Positions 25,987 to 34,493 of a DNA stretch of 64,000 bases are shown here, in pieces. Positions within the stretch are counted from its first letter, which is position 1, and each line of letters begins with the position of its first letter. The position numbers and the translations under genes are program-made. The stretch spans positions 60,152 to 124,151 of the forward strand of contig JAKSDO010000222.1 in the NCBI GenBank assembly GCA_022360055.1. Reading direction: 5' to 3'. A model generated the notes under the pieces. It was given only the letters and a program-made list of their open reading frames with translations. It made no database searches and had not been told where the DNA came from. This DNA comes from Cytophagales bacterium (GTDB lineage Bacteria > Bacteroidota > Bacteroidia > Cytophagales > Cyclobacteriaceae).

Positions 25987-26535
25987 TTAATTAATCCTGA
26001 ATGTCGTGAATACTTCAAAGGTGAAGGGCTTCACTTTAAAATTTTTAGCCTCTGCAGGTACGCTCACGAGGTTGGAGAGGCCGTAGTTAAGCCGGGAACC
26101 AATGGCAAAGCTCTCCGAGATATGTATTTCCATGCCCAGGCCGAGCATATTGGCAAACCGCTCATAAAAGTCCCGGACATTGTTGTGGTTTCCGACCTGC
26201 CAGGCGAGATTGTAAGCGGCAAAAAGACTCACATCTTCAGAGGCATCCAGTCCGAGAATAATTGGCACCTTCACAAAGCTGAGATGCTGCTCGTGGTCTC
26301 CTTCCGTGGTGTAATCCACCCCCGACTGAACGTACCAACCGAGTTCACCCATATTGTATTTCGCATTCGCGCCGATTATAAATCCGAGATTTCCGTCATG
26401 CAATGCCAGATTGCTGTCCCTCACCAGCGACGATAATACGACCCCTCCCGTGAATCCGACGCGTACCTGGGCAGATGAATCAAAACAAAGCGCGATACTG
26501 AACAATAGGGGTAGAACGAATTTGATATTTTGCAT
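25987..26535 (-). CDS. Small outer-membrane beta-barrel protein (PorT/OmpW-like size)
   Basis: The 182-residue protein has a clear signal peptide (MQNIKFVLPLLFSIALCF, cut near SSAQ), then VRVGFTGGVVLSSLVRDSN, GFIIGANAKYNMGELGWYVQ and alternating hydrophobic strands to the end. This is the pattern of eight-stranded outer-membrane beta-barrel domain proteins common in Bacteroidota, usually of unknown function. Its stop codon lies 24 bp before the porin ATG, so the two are likely co-transcribed and may act together. Confidence 0.8.
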   Translation of the reverse strand: MQNIKFVLPLLFSIALCFDSSAQVRVGFTGGVVLSSLVRDSNLALHDGNLGFIIGANAKYNMGELGWYVQSGVDYTTEGDHEQHLSFVKVPIILGLDASEDVSLFAAYNLAWQVGNHNNVRDFYERFANMLGLGMEIHISESFAIGSRLNYGLSNLVSVPAEAKNFKVKPFTFEVFTTFRIN

Positions 26536-27078
26536 GGCCGGTAATAATTCTTAAAAAATGAATATAGTATTTATTGCAAAACATATAAAATTGGAGTGCT
26601 GAATTATACATTTTATCCGGAAAAACCGATCCGGAAATACATCCGGACCCGGGAGTAGACAGGAATCCGGAATTATTGCCGATGAGTTAAAGCTTATTTC
26701 CATCGACGGGCAAGCCTCAAAATGCCTCACAGATGCCTCCGGCATGCCAGTCGCTGTCGATGAGACGGATCTGTGAATTATAAGATCCGGGCTTCTTTTT
26801 TTGTGAGTCGATACTTCATCTATTCATCGGCCCGGTTCAAAGGGCCGGTCCTTCCACAGGCGGTTTGATCCTGCGCCGATTTTGGATTTTACCACCCGCA
26901 AAAGTTCAACCGGTCTTCGTTTCTGCGGGTATCCATATTTATCCCAATATATACACACAGACCCATTTTAAATCGATTTTCGGGTCACGTATTTTGCCGA
27001 ATTAATTAAGAGATAATTTACGACTACCTGCTATTTCGAATAATCTTTATAATTTCGCCTTTTAATTCTTAATTGTAC
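26536..27078. other. Intergenic region between divergent genes
   Basis: About 540 bp contain no credible gene. The region must hold promoters for the minus-strand barrel gene and pyk. Near pyk, TAATTTCG (about 27050) resembles a -7 box with one mismatch. A terminator-like hairpin lies at 26767-26802. Confidence 0.4.
26767..26802 (+). terminator. Orphan terminator-like hairpin
   Basis: GGATCT (26767-26772) and AGATCC (26783-26788) form a 6-bp stem, followed by GGGCTTC and eight T residues (26795-26802). No plus-strand gene lies upstream in the gap, so either it is coincidental or it ends an unrecognised RNA. Confidence 0.35.
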
Positions 27079-28515
27079 ATGTTTAAAAAGACTAAAATTG
27101 TTGCGACAATTTCTGACCGAAATTGTGATAAAAAGCTTATTCGCGACCTTATGATATCCGGTATGGATGTGGTAAGACTCAATACCGCACATCAAACTCA
27201 TGAAGACACCTTGAAGGTGGTAAACAATGTTCGGGCCGTATCCGATCAAATTGCACTTCTTCTGGATACCAAAGGCCCGGAAATCAGGACCACCGAGGCC
27301 AGTGAGCGTGTGCCCGTTGCTTTTGGAGATAAAGTTGCCATTAAAGGTGATCCGGATGGAATTACATCGGAAGAATGCGTATATGTCAACTATAAAGGAT
27401 TTGTCAAGGACGTGCCTATTGGCAGCAGGGTGCTGATCGACGACGGAGAGATCGAATTGATTGTGGTGGAGAAAAGCAAGAGCAGGCTGATCTGCGAAGC
27501 GACCAACAATGGCGTGATCAGTGGCAAGAAGAGTGTAAACATCCCGTCGGTTCACGTAAAACTTCCGACGATGAGCCAAAAGGACATTGATTATATTCAT
27601 TTCGCCGTCGACCATGATTTGGATTTTATAGCTCATTCGTTTGTTCGAAATAAAAAAGATGCAATTGCCGTCCAGAGGATACTTGATGAAAGAGAGAGCG
27701 ATATCAAAATCATTGCCAAGATCGAGAATCAGGATGGCGTCGATAACATCGACGAAATCCTCGATCATGTTTATGGAATCATGATTGCCCGCGGCGATCT
27801 GGCCGTGGAGATCCCCCAGGAGCGTATTCCGATTATTCAGAAAATGATCATTAATAAATGCATAGCCAGAAGAAAGCCGGTGATTACCGCGACCCAGATG
27901 TTGCATTCGATGATTCACAATCCGAGGCCGACGCGGGCAGAAATCTCCGACGTGGCGAATGCGGTTTATGACGGCACGGACGCCGTTATGCTAAGTGGTG
28001 AGACGGCCTATGGAGATTATCCGGTAAGCGCCGTAGAGACGATGTCGAATATTGCCGTTGAGATCGAATCTTCCACACCATCGATAAAAGAAACGCCCCT
28101 GCTTATCGTAAACAATGAGATTTCGGCCTTCCTGGCAAATTCGGCGGTGAGGGCCTCCATCGAGTTAAATGCCAAAGCCATTATTGCAGATACGAACAAA
28201 GGCCGGACGATCCGCGCTTTGGCGGCTTACCGCGGGCGAAACATTATATTTGCCCAGTGTTATGATAAAGGTGTAATGCGCGAACTGGCATTGTCTTATG
28301 GCGTCAGCGTGAATTATTCCAAAAAAGAGGTGACTACGGAGGCATTTTTATGCGATGCATTGAAATCCCTGCAGAAAAATTTCAAGCTTAAAAGGAACGA
28401 TCGCGTAGTGGTGCTGGCCGGCAACTTTGGCCCGTCGCACGGGCCGTCGTTCATCGAGATAAGCACGGCGGAAAATTTGCAGGAAAAGTGTCAAAAGACC
28501 TCGATAAACCCTTGA
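27079..28515 (+). CDS. pyk: Pyruvate kinase
   Basis: Pyruvate kinase converts phosphoenolpyruvate and ADP to pyruvate and ATP, the last step of glycolysis. The 478-residue protein opens with FKKTKIVATISDRNCDKKLI, the usual N-terminus. It has LLDTKGPEIRT (substrate and K+ site), the active-site Lys-Glu region IKIIAKIENQDGVDNIDEIL, MIARGDLAVEIPQE (metal-binding acidic residues), and ITATQMLHSMI, PTRAEISDVANAVYDGTDAV, SGETA in the A domain. The regulatory C domain follows. The ATG at 27079 is preferred over an upstream TTG. Its downstream neighbour is a membrane acyltransferase with no obvious link. Confidence 0.97.
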   Translation: MFKKTKIVATISDRNCDKKLIRDLMISGMDVVRLNTAHQTHEDTLKVVNNVRAVSDQIALLLDTKGPEIRTTEASERVPVAFGDKVAIKGDPDGITSEECVYVNYKGFVKDVPIGSRVLIDDGEIELIVVEKSKSRLICEATNNGVISGKKSVNIPSVHVKLPTMSQKDIDYIHFAVDHDLDFIAHSFVRNKKDAIAVQRILDERESDIKIIAKIENQDGVDNIDEILDHVYGIMIARGDLAVEIPQERIPIIQKMIINKCIARRKPVITATQMLHSMIHNPRPTRAEISDVANAVYDGTDAVMLSGETAYGDYPVSAVETMSNIAVEIESSTPSIKETPLLIVNNEISAFLANSAVRASIELNAKAIIADTNKGRTIRALAAYRGRNIIFAQCYDKGVMRELALSYGVSVNYSKKEVTTEAFLCDALKSLQKNFKLKRNDRVVVLAGNFGPSHGPSFIEISTAENLQEKCQKTSINP

Positions 28516-28601
28516 ATCAATCAAAACTTTAAGTGCAAAACGAGCATCCGATCATGTCGTGGGGCATGGCCGGACCTTTTCATTCCCTTCAATTTTTATC
28601 G

Positions 28602-29780
28602 ATGCAAAATCAAAGAATTGTTTCAATCGACATTTTTAGAGCGCTTACCATGTTCATGATGATTTTTGTCAATGATTTCTGGACCTTGTACGATATTCCG
28701 GAATGGCTGGGGCATGCCAAAGCCGATGAAGATCGAATGGGATTGTCCGACTGGGTATTCCCCGGTTTTTTGTTTATTGTCGGTCTATCCATTCCTTTTG
28801 CCATCCAGGCCCGCAGAAATAAAGGTGCGTCCGGATTGCAAATATTCCGGCACATCGTAAAGCGGAGTTTTGCCCTGGTTGCCATGGGCTTTTTTATGGT
28901 TAACCTGGAAAACATCAACGTTGAAATGCTTCCGGTTTCGAAATTTGTATGGCAACTGCTGATGGCCTTTTCAATCGTCCTTATTTGGAACATTTATCCG
29001 GATAAGAAAGCTTTTAAACGTATTCCCGAAAGGGGATTGCAACTTGCCGGAATTCTGATTCTGGTGTTTCTGGGAATAATTTACAAAGGCGGTACACCCG
29101 AGGACCCCGAATGGCTAAGACCGCATTGGTGGGGAATTCTTGGTATAATCGGCTGGGCGTATTTTTTATGCGCTACAATTTTCCTGATCCTAGGAAAAAA
29201 AATCGTACCATTCATACTCGTTGTCCTGGTCTTTCAGTTGATGAATGCTATGGAGTTTGGAGCCGTTGCCGGCGCACGCCTTCCTTTTATCCTTGTTGTA
29301 AGCGCCTCCAATCACGCTACCGTGGCGAGCGGTATCCTGGTGACCTTGCTCTATATGAAATACGGAAAAAGAAATCAGATCGGAAGTTTTGTAGGACTGC
29401 TGGCAGGCTTTGGGGCGATATCTGTTCTATATGCGCTGATAACCCGTCCGGAATGGGGAATTTCAAAAATCCGGGCTACCCCATCCTGGACTTCCATCTG
29501 TATCGGAATAAGCACGGCATCATTCATGGTCCTGTATGGTGTTTCCGATTTGTTGAACAAGACTTCATGGGCCAATTTCATTAAACCGGCCGGAAGAAGC
29601 ACCCTCACCTGCTACCTGGTTCCATATTTTTATTACCCGGTCATAGCGCTTGCGGGGGTATCGTTGCCCGATGAGCTTAAAACGGGTGCTATCGGAATTG
29701 TTAAATCCCTGGCTTTTGCTTATCTGATGATATATATAACCGGCGTGATGGAAAGGCTTAATATCCGGCTTAAAGTGTAG
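28602..29780 (+). CDS. DUF5009-family membrane acyltransferase (HGSNAT-like), paralogue 1
   Basis: A 392-residue protein with about ten membrane helices. Its opening, RIVSIDIFRALTMFMMIFVN, and the loop DWVFPGFLFIVGLSIPFA define the DUF5009/DUF1624 group related to human heparan-alpha-glucosaminide N-acetyltransferase, which acetylates sugar amino groups across a membrane. The acyl donor and acceptor are unknown in bacteria. The ATG at 28602 is chosen; an upstream GTG at 28533 would add 23 residues not seen in relatives. It follows pyk by 86 bp. A diverged second copy lies at 36155-37258, so the locus has two such enzymes. Confidence 0.85.
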   Translation: MQNQRIVSIDIFRALTMFMMIFVNDFWTLYDIPEWLGHAKADEDRMGLSDWVFPGFLFIVGLSIPFAIQARRNKGASGLQIFRHIVKRSFALVAMGFFMVNLENINVEMLPVSKFVWQLLMAFSIVLIWNIYPDKKAFKRIPERGLQLAGILILVFLGIIYKGGTPEDPEWLRPHWWGILGIIGWAYFLCATIFLILGKKIVPFILVVLVFQLMNAMEFGAVAGARLPFILVVSASNHATVASGILVTLLYMKYGKRNQIGSFVGLLAGFGAISVLYALITRPEWGISKIRATPSWTSICIGISTASFMVLYGVSDLLNKTSWANFIKPAGRSTLTCYLVPYFYYPVIALAGVSLPDELKTGAIGIVKSLAFAYLMIYITGVMERLNIRLKV

Positions 29781-29864
29781 TCCGCAACGCATGGTTTGCT
29801 TACCTGACTAAGGTCATTGTTTCAATTGGGGGCGATGACCTATTTTTATCGAAAGTTTATTTTC

Positions 29865-31436
29865 ATGAGTTCATACAGCGTTCCGGGGTTTCAAAAATAT
29901 CTGTTTACTTTTCTTCGAATGGCAATTGGCTGGCACTTTCTATACGAAGGCGTTGCCAAGATATTTACACCAGATTGGTCTTCGGTTTCGTACCTGCTAA
30001 ACTCAAGCGGCCCGCTTGAGGGAATTTTCAAGGCCATTGTGACAAACCAATTCCTGATATACCTTTTGGATTATACAATCATTTTCGGATTGATAATAAT
30101 AGGCCTGGCTTTGTTTTTGGGTGTTGCGACAAAAGCTGCTTCCATTGCCGGGGCTGCGCTGCTTTTTACATTTTACATATCCAACCCTCCCTTTTCGATA
30201 AATCCGATCGGTTACGGAGTTGAAGGTCATTATTTAATTGTCAATAAAAATTTGGTGGAATTACTTACGCTGCTCGTTCTCGCTTTTATCCCGGGGACCT
30301 GGTTTTATGGTTTGGAGAACATTTCAAAAGTGAAACCGGAAGCCGGGATCACAAATATGGTCGATGTGCCTAAGGAAGCAAATCACTATTTGAACCCAAA
30401 AGCTGTCGACCGCAGAAATCTGGTTAAGAATCTGATTGCCGTGCCATTTCTTGGAGGGTTTGTCTATAGCATTGCCAGGAATTACGGATGGGGAAGCCAC
30501 GAGGAAAAGCATTTAAGGAACCGGGTGAACTCGGACAGCTATTCCGGGGCCACTGCGAAAGTCGTCCGGCAGCTTGACATTTCCGAACTCAAAAAGCCAA
30601 TACCTTCGGGAGTGATCAAAGGGCAAAATATCGGAAGATTGATTTGTGGGGGAAACTTGATCAGCGGCTTTGCCCACAGCCGGGATCTCATATATGTATC
30701 CAACTTTCTTAAGAAGTATTTTACGACTGAAAAAGTCATTGAAACTTTCAAGTTGTGCGAGGCTTGCGGTATAAACACCACCGCTATCGGCACCGGCGAA
30801 GCGGAAAGAAGTGTTTTGCACAAGCATTGGAAACTTGGAGGAAAAATCCAGTGGCTGGCTCCGATTCATCCGAAGGAAGAAGATTATAAGGCATCGGTCG
30901 ATCTGGCAGTGGATAACGGTGCCATGGGCACAATGCTTGTCGGAAACCTGGGCGATCAATGGGCGAGAACAGGGAAGTTTGAATTGATCAATAATGTGGT
31001 AGAATATTCGAGGAGCAAGGGGGTGATTGCGGGTATCGCCGGGCATGAGCTTGCCACTTTTCAGGGACTGGAAGCGCAGGGAATCGATACCGACTTCTAT
31101 ATGAAAACCCTGCACGATACGTCATACTGGTCATGGAGGGGCGATGAACCCAAAGAAAAGATGGTTATCGACAATTATGATGTCGATAATTATTGGGCCA
31201 GAAAACCACAGGAAACCATAGATTTTATGAACGGTCTGGGCAAACCGTGGATCGCCTTTAAAGTGCTTGCGGCAGGTGCCATTCACCCCCGCCGGGGATT
31301 TAATTTTGCTTTTCAAAACGGGGCCGACTTTGCCTGCGTCGGAATGTTTGACTTCCAGGTCGTGGAAGATGCCAACATGCTGAATGAGGTTCTGGATGAT
31401 AAGCAATTTACAAGAAAGCGCAACTGGATGGCATGA
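29865..31436 (+). CDS. DoxX-like membrane domain fused to a Tat-like signal and a TIM-barrel-like domain
   Basis: From the ATG at 29865 the product has 523 residues in three parts. Residues 1-160 are DoxX-like with four membrane helices (FLRMAIGWHFLYEGVAKIF, YLLDYTIIFGLIIIGLALFL, KAASIAGAALLFTFYI, LVELLTLLVLAFIPG). Residues about 182-205 read VDRRNLVKNLIAVPFLGGF, resembling a twin-arginine signal. Residues about 240-523 look like a TIM barrel: RLICGGNLISGFAHSRDLIY, CEACGINTTAIGTGEAE, GAMGTMLVGNLGD, WIAFKVLAAGAIHP, ADFACVGMFDFQVVEDANML. The last part recalls Tat-exported TIM-barrel proteins of Planctomycetes and Bacteroidota, whose function I do not know. The layout suggests a DoxX gene fused in front of an exported-enzyme gene. 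An ATG at 29835 is possible. Confidence 0.75.
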   Translation: MSSYSVPGFQKYLFTFLRMAIGWHFLYEGVAKIFTPDWSSVSYLLNSSGPLEGIFKAIVTNQFLIYLLDYTIIFGLIIIGLALFLGVATKAASIAGAALLFTFYISNPPFSINPIGYGVEGHYLIVNKNLVELLTLLVLAFIPGTWFYGLENISKVKPEAGITNMVDVPKEANHYLNPKAVDRRNLVKNLIAVPFLGGFVYSIARNYGWGSHEEKHLRNRVNSDSYSGATAKVVRQLDISELKKPIPSGVIKGQNIGRLICGGNLISGFAHSRDLIYVSNFLKKYFTTEKVIETFKLCEACGINTTAIGTGEAERSVLHKHWKLGGKIQWLAPIHPKEEDYKASVDLAVDNGAMGTMLVGNLGDQWARTGKFELINNVVEYSRSKGVIAGIAGHELATFQGLEAQGIDTDFYMKTLHDTSYWSWRGDEPKEKMVIDNYDVDNYWARKPQETIDFMNGLGKPWIAFKVLAAGAIHPRRGFNFAFQNGADFACVGMFDFQVVEDANMLNEVLDDKQFTRKRNWMA

Positions 31437-31512
31437 AATAAAACCGTTCCGGTAAAATAAGGTTTTCCTTTGATTCATACTTATTATACCTTCGGGCTTT
31501 TAATTAGAAAAC

Positions 31513-32523
31513 ATGAAAGATCCTTTGGTGTCCATCATCATGGCTGTAAAAGACACCGCCCCTTATCTTCCGGACTGTCTTGATTCGATCCTCGATCAAA
31601 CCTATCCGTATTGGGAATTGATTGCCGTAAACGACCATTCTACGGATCAAACGCCGGAAATTCTAAGCCGCTATTCAAAGAAAGACTCCCGGATCAGTGT
31701 GTTTGACAGTAAGCGGCATTCGCTCATTCCAACCCTTCAGGAGGGTTACAAACATGTGCGTGGCGCCCTGATCAATCGCATGGATTCGGATGATAAAATG
31801 CCGCCATATAAGCTGCAGGTAATGGTAGATGCCTGGAAAAAACATAAAAAAGGGAGTGTAATTGCGGGAGGCACAAAACATTTTGTCGATGATGGGGAGG
31901 TCGGAAATGGATTCAGAAGGTATGAAGAATGGCTGAATGAGGTTGCCGAAAATGGGAAACACAAAGAAGAGATTTATCGGGAATGCGTGATCCCTTCGCA
32001 CAGTTGGATGATGCATAAAGACGATTTTGACCTCGTGGGCGCATTCGATTCGGAGACGTATCCCGAAGACTATGATTTGTGTTTCAGGATTTATGCGCAG
32101 GGCTTGAATATAGTAGGACTGAACAAAATACTGCATTACTGGAGGGATCGCTCAAATCGCATTTCGCGGACCTGGGAATGCTACAGGGATAATCGCTATT
32201 TTGGATTGAAGCTTAAAAACTTCTACAAACTGGACAGGGATCTCTCAAGACCGCTGATACTGTGGGGGGCTGGAAAAAACGGCAAGGACATGGCGAAGCT
32301 GCTTATTGATCATGAGGATCATTTTCATTGGGTATGCAATAATCACAAAAAAATCGGCAAACATATCTACGGGATCCTACTTGAAAGCTGTGCCGCGATT
32401 CAAAACATAGACCATCCCCAGATCATGATTGTGGTAAGTACCCCGGCAGAAAAAAAGGCCATCAAAACACAACTGGAAACATGGAATAAAAAACCGGTTG
32501 CCGATTACTGGTTTTTTCTTTAG
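31513..32523 (+). CDS. Glycosyltransferase family 2
   Basis: The 336-residue protein has the GT-A fold of family 2, adding sugars from nucleotide donors to surface glycans. N-terminal signatures are PLVSIIMAVKDTAPYLPDCL, SILDQTYPYWELIAVNDHST and the DxD-like RMDSDDKM near residue 93. The acceptor part has DLVGAFDSETYPEDYDLCFR, with the ED motif of the catalytic base, near residue 180. An unusual C-terminal extension from about residue 245 (RPLILWGAGKNGKDMAKLL) resembles a small Rossmann-like nucleotide-binding segment often appended in Bacteroidota GT2 proteins. The acceptor is unknown and no other glycan genes are adjacent. Confidence 0.9.
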   Translation: MKDPLVSIIMAVKDTAPYLPDCLDSILDQTYPYWELIAVNDHSTDQTPEILSRYSKKDSRISVFDSKRHSLIPTLQEGYKHVRGALINRMDSDDKMPPYKLQVMVDAWKKHKKGSVIAGGTKHFVDDGEVGNGFRRYEEWLNEVAENGKHKEEIYRECVIPSHSWMMHKDDFDLVGAFDSETYPEDYDLCFRIYAQGLNIVGLNKILHYWRDRSNRISRTWECYRDNRYFGLKLKNFYKLDRDLSRPLILWGAGKNGKDMAKLLIDHEDHFHWVCNNHKKIGKHIYGILLESCAAIQNIDHPQIMIVVSTPAEKKAIKTQLETWNKKPVADYWFFL

Positions 32524-32932
32524 CTGATCTCATAAAGATGGTATGATCCGTTTTTTTCAACTATTGTGGTTTACGAGATTCCTGCAACGTCCGTTCCGGG
32601 AATTTTAAGGGGATAAATAAGGTGATTTCTGCAAGAGACAAAATCCTCTGTGTTGAGATTGTCCCGACCGAAATGGCGAGGGAGGAACGCACAAAAAATC
32701 GTCGGTCGGATGCCCGGGCTGTGATTTGAGCGGGAAGCCACACCTCCCCCTTGCCTGAGTTGATCTCCACGCAAAAGGTGCATTTCCGGACGGTATCTGT
32801 TCAAAGAGATCAGATAGAAATCGGATTAAATTGACTTGCGAATAATTAGGATTTTACCAGCCTGTTTCGTATATTTTATTTGCCAATATTAGCCTTTCTT
32901 CGTTTTCTGTTGTTCATTAAAATCTTGGTGCC
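32524..32932. other. Intergenic region upstream of citrate synthase
   Basis: About 410 bp contain no credible gene. A weak hairpin followed by seven T residues lies near 32527-32560 and may end the GT2 transcript. AT-rich sequence from 32820 on probably contains the citrate synthase promoter, but no perfect -7 box was found. Confidence 0.4.
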
Positions 32933-34264
32933 ATGTCCGTATTAAAAAAGAATCTTGCGCAGAGAATTGAGGAGTGGAGACCCAGAACAAAAAAGCTCCT
33001 CAAAGATTACAGTGATGTAAAAATAAGTGATGTGACAATCGCCCAGGCACTGGGCGGGATGAGAGGCGTAAAGTGCCTTGTGACAGACATCTCTTATCTT
33101 GATCCGTTGGAAGGGATCAGGTTCAGAGGATATACCATACCTGAAGTATTGGAAAAACTGCCCAAGCCCCCGAATGCGGAAATGCCCTATGTCGAGGGGT
33201 TTCTCTATTTATTGCTTACAGGTGATATCCCAACCAAAAAGGAAGTGAAAGAAGTGCACCACGAGTTTGTGCACCGCCGTCATGTGCCCGATTACGTGTA
33301 CCAGGTACTTGATGATCTGTCGGAATGTCATCCGATGGTCATGTTTTCGGCCGCTGTGGTTTCCATGGAAAAAGAATCCATCTTTACCCCGAAATACAAA
33401 AAGGGCGAACTGAACAAAATGAATCTTTGGGATTCTACGTTTGAGGATTCGCTCAATCTCCTGGCAAAGCTTCCGAGGATAGCCACATATATTTATCGAA
33501 AAAAATATAAGAACGGAGATATCATCACCGGCGATCCGAAGCTGGATTGGGGCGGAAATTTTGCCAGAATGATGGGCATCGAAAAGCCGTACGATGATTT
33601 GGCCAGGTTGTATTTTATTTTGCACAGCGACCATGAAAGTGGTAACGTGAGCGCTCATACCGGCCATTTGGTTGCCAGCGCATTATCCGATGTCTATTAT
33701 TCCATTTCATCCATGATCAATGGTCTGGCAGGTCCGCTGCACGGGCTGGCCAATGAGATGGTCTTGAGATGGATTCAGGGTGTAATGAAAAAAATGGATA
33801 ATAAGATCCCGACTCAAGATGAAATGAAAGATTTTGTATGGGATACGCTTAATTCCGGTCAGGTGATTCCCGGTTATGGGCATGCAGTGTTGAGAAAGAC
33901 CGACCCCCGGTATACCGCTCAACGGGATTTTTGCCTGAAACATTTGCCCGATGACCCGATCTTTCAATATGTAAATGTGCTGTATGAGGTAGCGCCCGAT
34001 ATTTTGAAAGAACACGGCAAAGCCAAAAATCCGTGGCCGAATGTAGATGCGCAATCCGGTGTGATCCAGTGGCATTACGGAGTAAAAGAATATGATTTCT
34101 ACACGGTACTTTTCGGAATGGGAAGATCGATCGGTGTGCTCTCAAATATCATTTGGGATCGCGCGCTCGGATATCCGATCGAGCGACCAAAGTCTTTAAC
34201 CACGCAAATGCTTGAAGAGTTGGCACTGAAGGCTCTGGAAGAAAAAGTAACCGAACCTGTATAA
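32933..34264 (+). CDS. gltA: Citrate synthase, eukaryote-like (type I)
   Basis: Citrate synthase joins acetyl-CoA and oxaloacetate in the first step of the citric acid cycle. The 443-residue protein resembles mitochondrial citrate synthase rather than the usual bacterial hexamer, as known for some Bacteroidota: GMRGVKCLVTDISYLDPLEG, IRFRGYTIPE and LTGDIPTKKEV are distinctive. The catalytic residues are visible as the His of GPLHGLANEMVL near 270, the His of VIPGYGHAVLR near 318, and the Asp of NPWPNVDAQSG near 375. It is monocistronic with a strong terminator. Identification is secure; the gene symbol is by function. Confidence 0.95.
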   Translation: MSVLKKNLAQRIEEWRPRTKKLLKDYSDVKISDVTIAQALGGMRGVKCLVTDISYLDPLEGIRFRGYTIPEVLEKLPKPPNAEMPYVEGFLYLLLTGDIPTKKEVKEVHHEFVHRRHVPDYVYQVLDDLSECHPMVMFSAAVVSMEKESIFTPKYKKGELNKMNLWDSTFEDSLNLLAKLPRIATYIYRKKYKNGDIITGDPKLDWGGNFARMMGIEKPYDDLARLYFILHSDHESGNVSAHTGHLVASALSDVYYSISSMINGLAGPLHGLANEMVLRWIQGVMKKMDNKIPTQDEMKDFVWDTLNSGQVIPGYGHAVLRKTDPRYTAQRDFCLKHLPDDPIFQYVNVLYEVAPDILKEHGKAKNPWPNVDAQSGVIQWHYGVKEYDFYTVLFGMGRSIGVLSNIIWDRALGYPIERPKSLTTQMLEELALKALEEKVTEPV

Positions 34265-34291
34265 CGGCTTTTCCATTACTTCCATGAATTT

Positions 34292-34331
34292 CTGCGCAAG
34301 TGAAGCTTCTTCCTTGCGCAGTTTCTTTTTT
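34292..34331 (+). terminator. Strong terminator after citrate synthase
   Basis: CTGCGCAAG (34292-34300) pairs perfectly with CTTGCGCAG (34313-34321), followed by TTTCTTTTTT. Additional GAAG/CTTC pairing can form in the loop. It starts 28 bp after the stop codon. Confidence 0.9.
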
Positions 34332-34493
34332 ACCGGACCCGGGATACGTTTATCGGTTCGGAGGGCGAGAAATTTCGTGAATTTCTCAGATTAAGAGATA
34401 TGACGGCGAGCTGTAATTCTGGAATAACGTCGAACAACTTGCGATAAATTTTGTTTAGATATTTTAAAATTTGGCCGCCAGGATTTCTAACTC

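Noticed and set aside
27031..27918. 295-codon minus-strand frame inside pyk
   Set aside because: Antisense shadow of pyruvate kinase, caused by codon bias.
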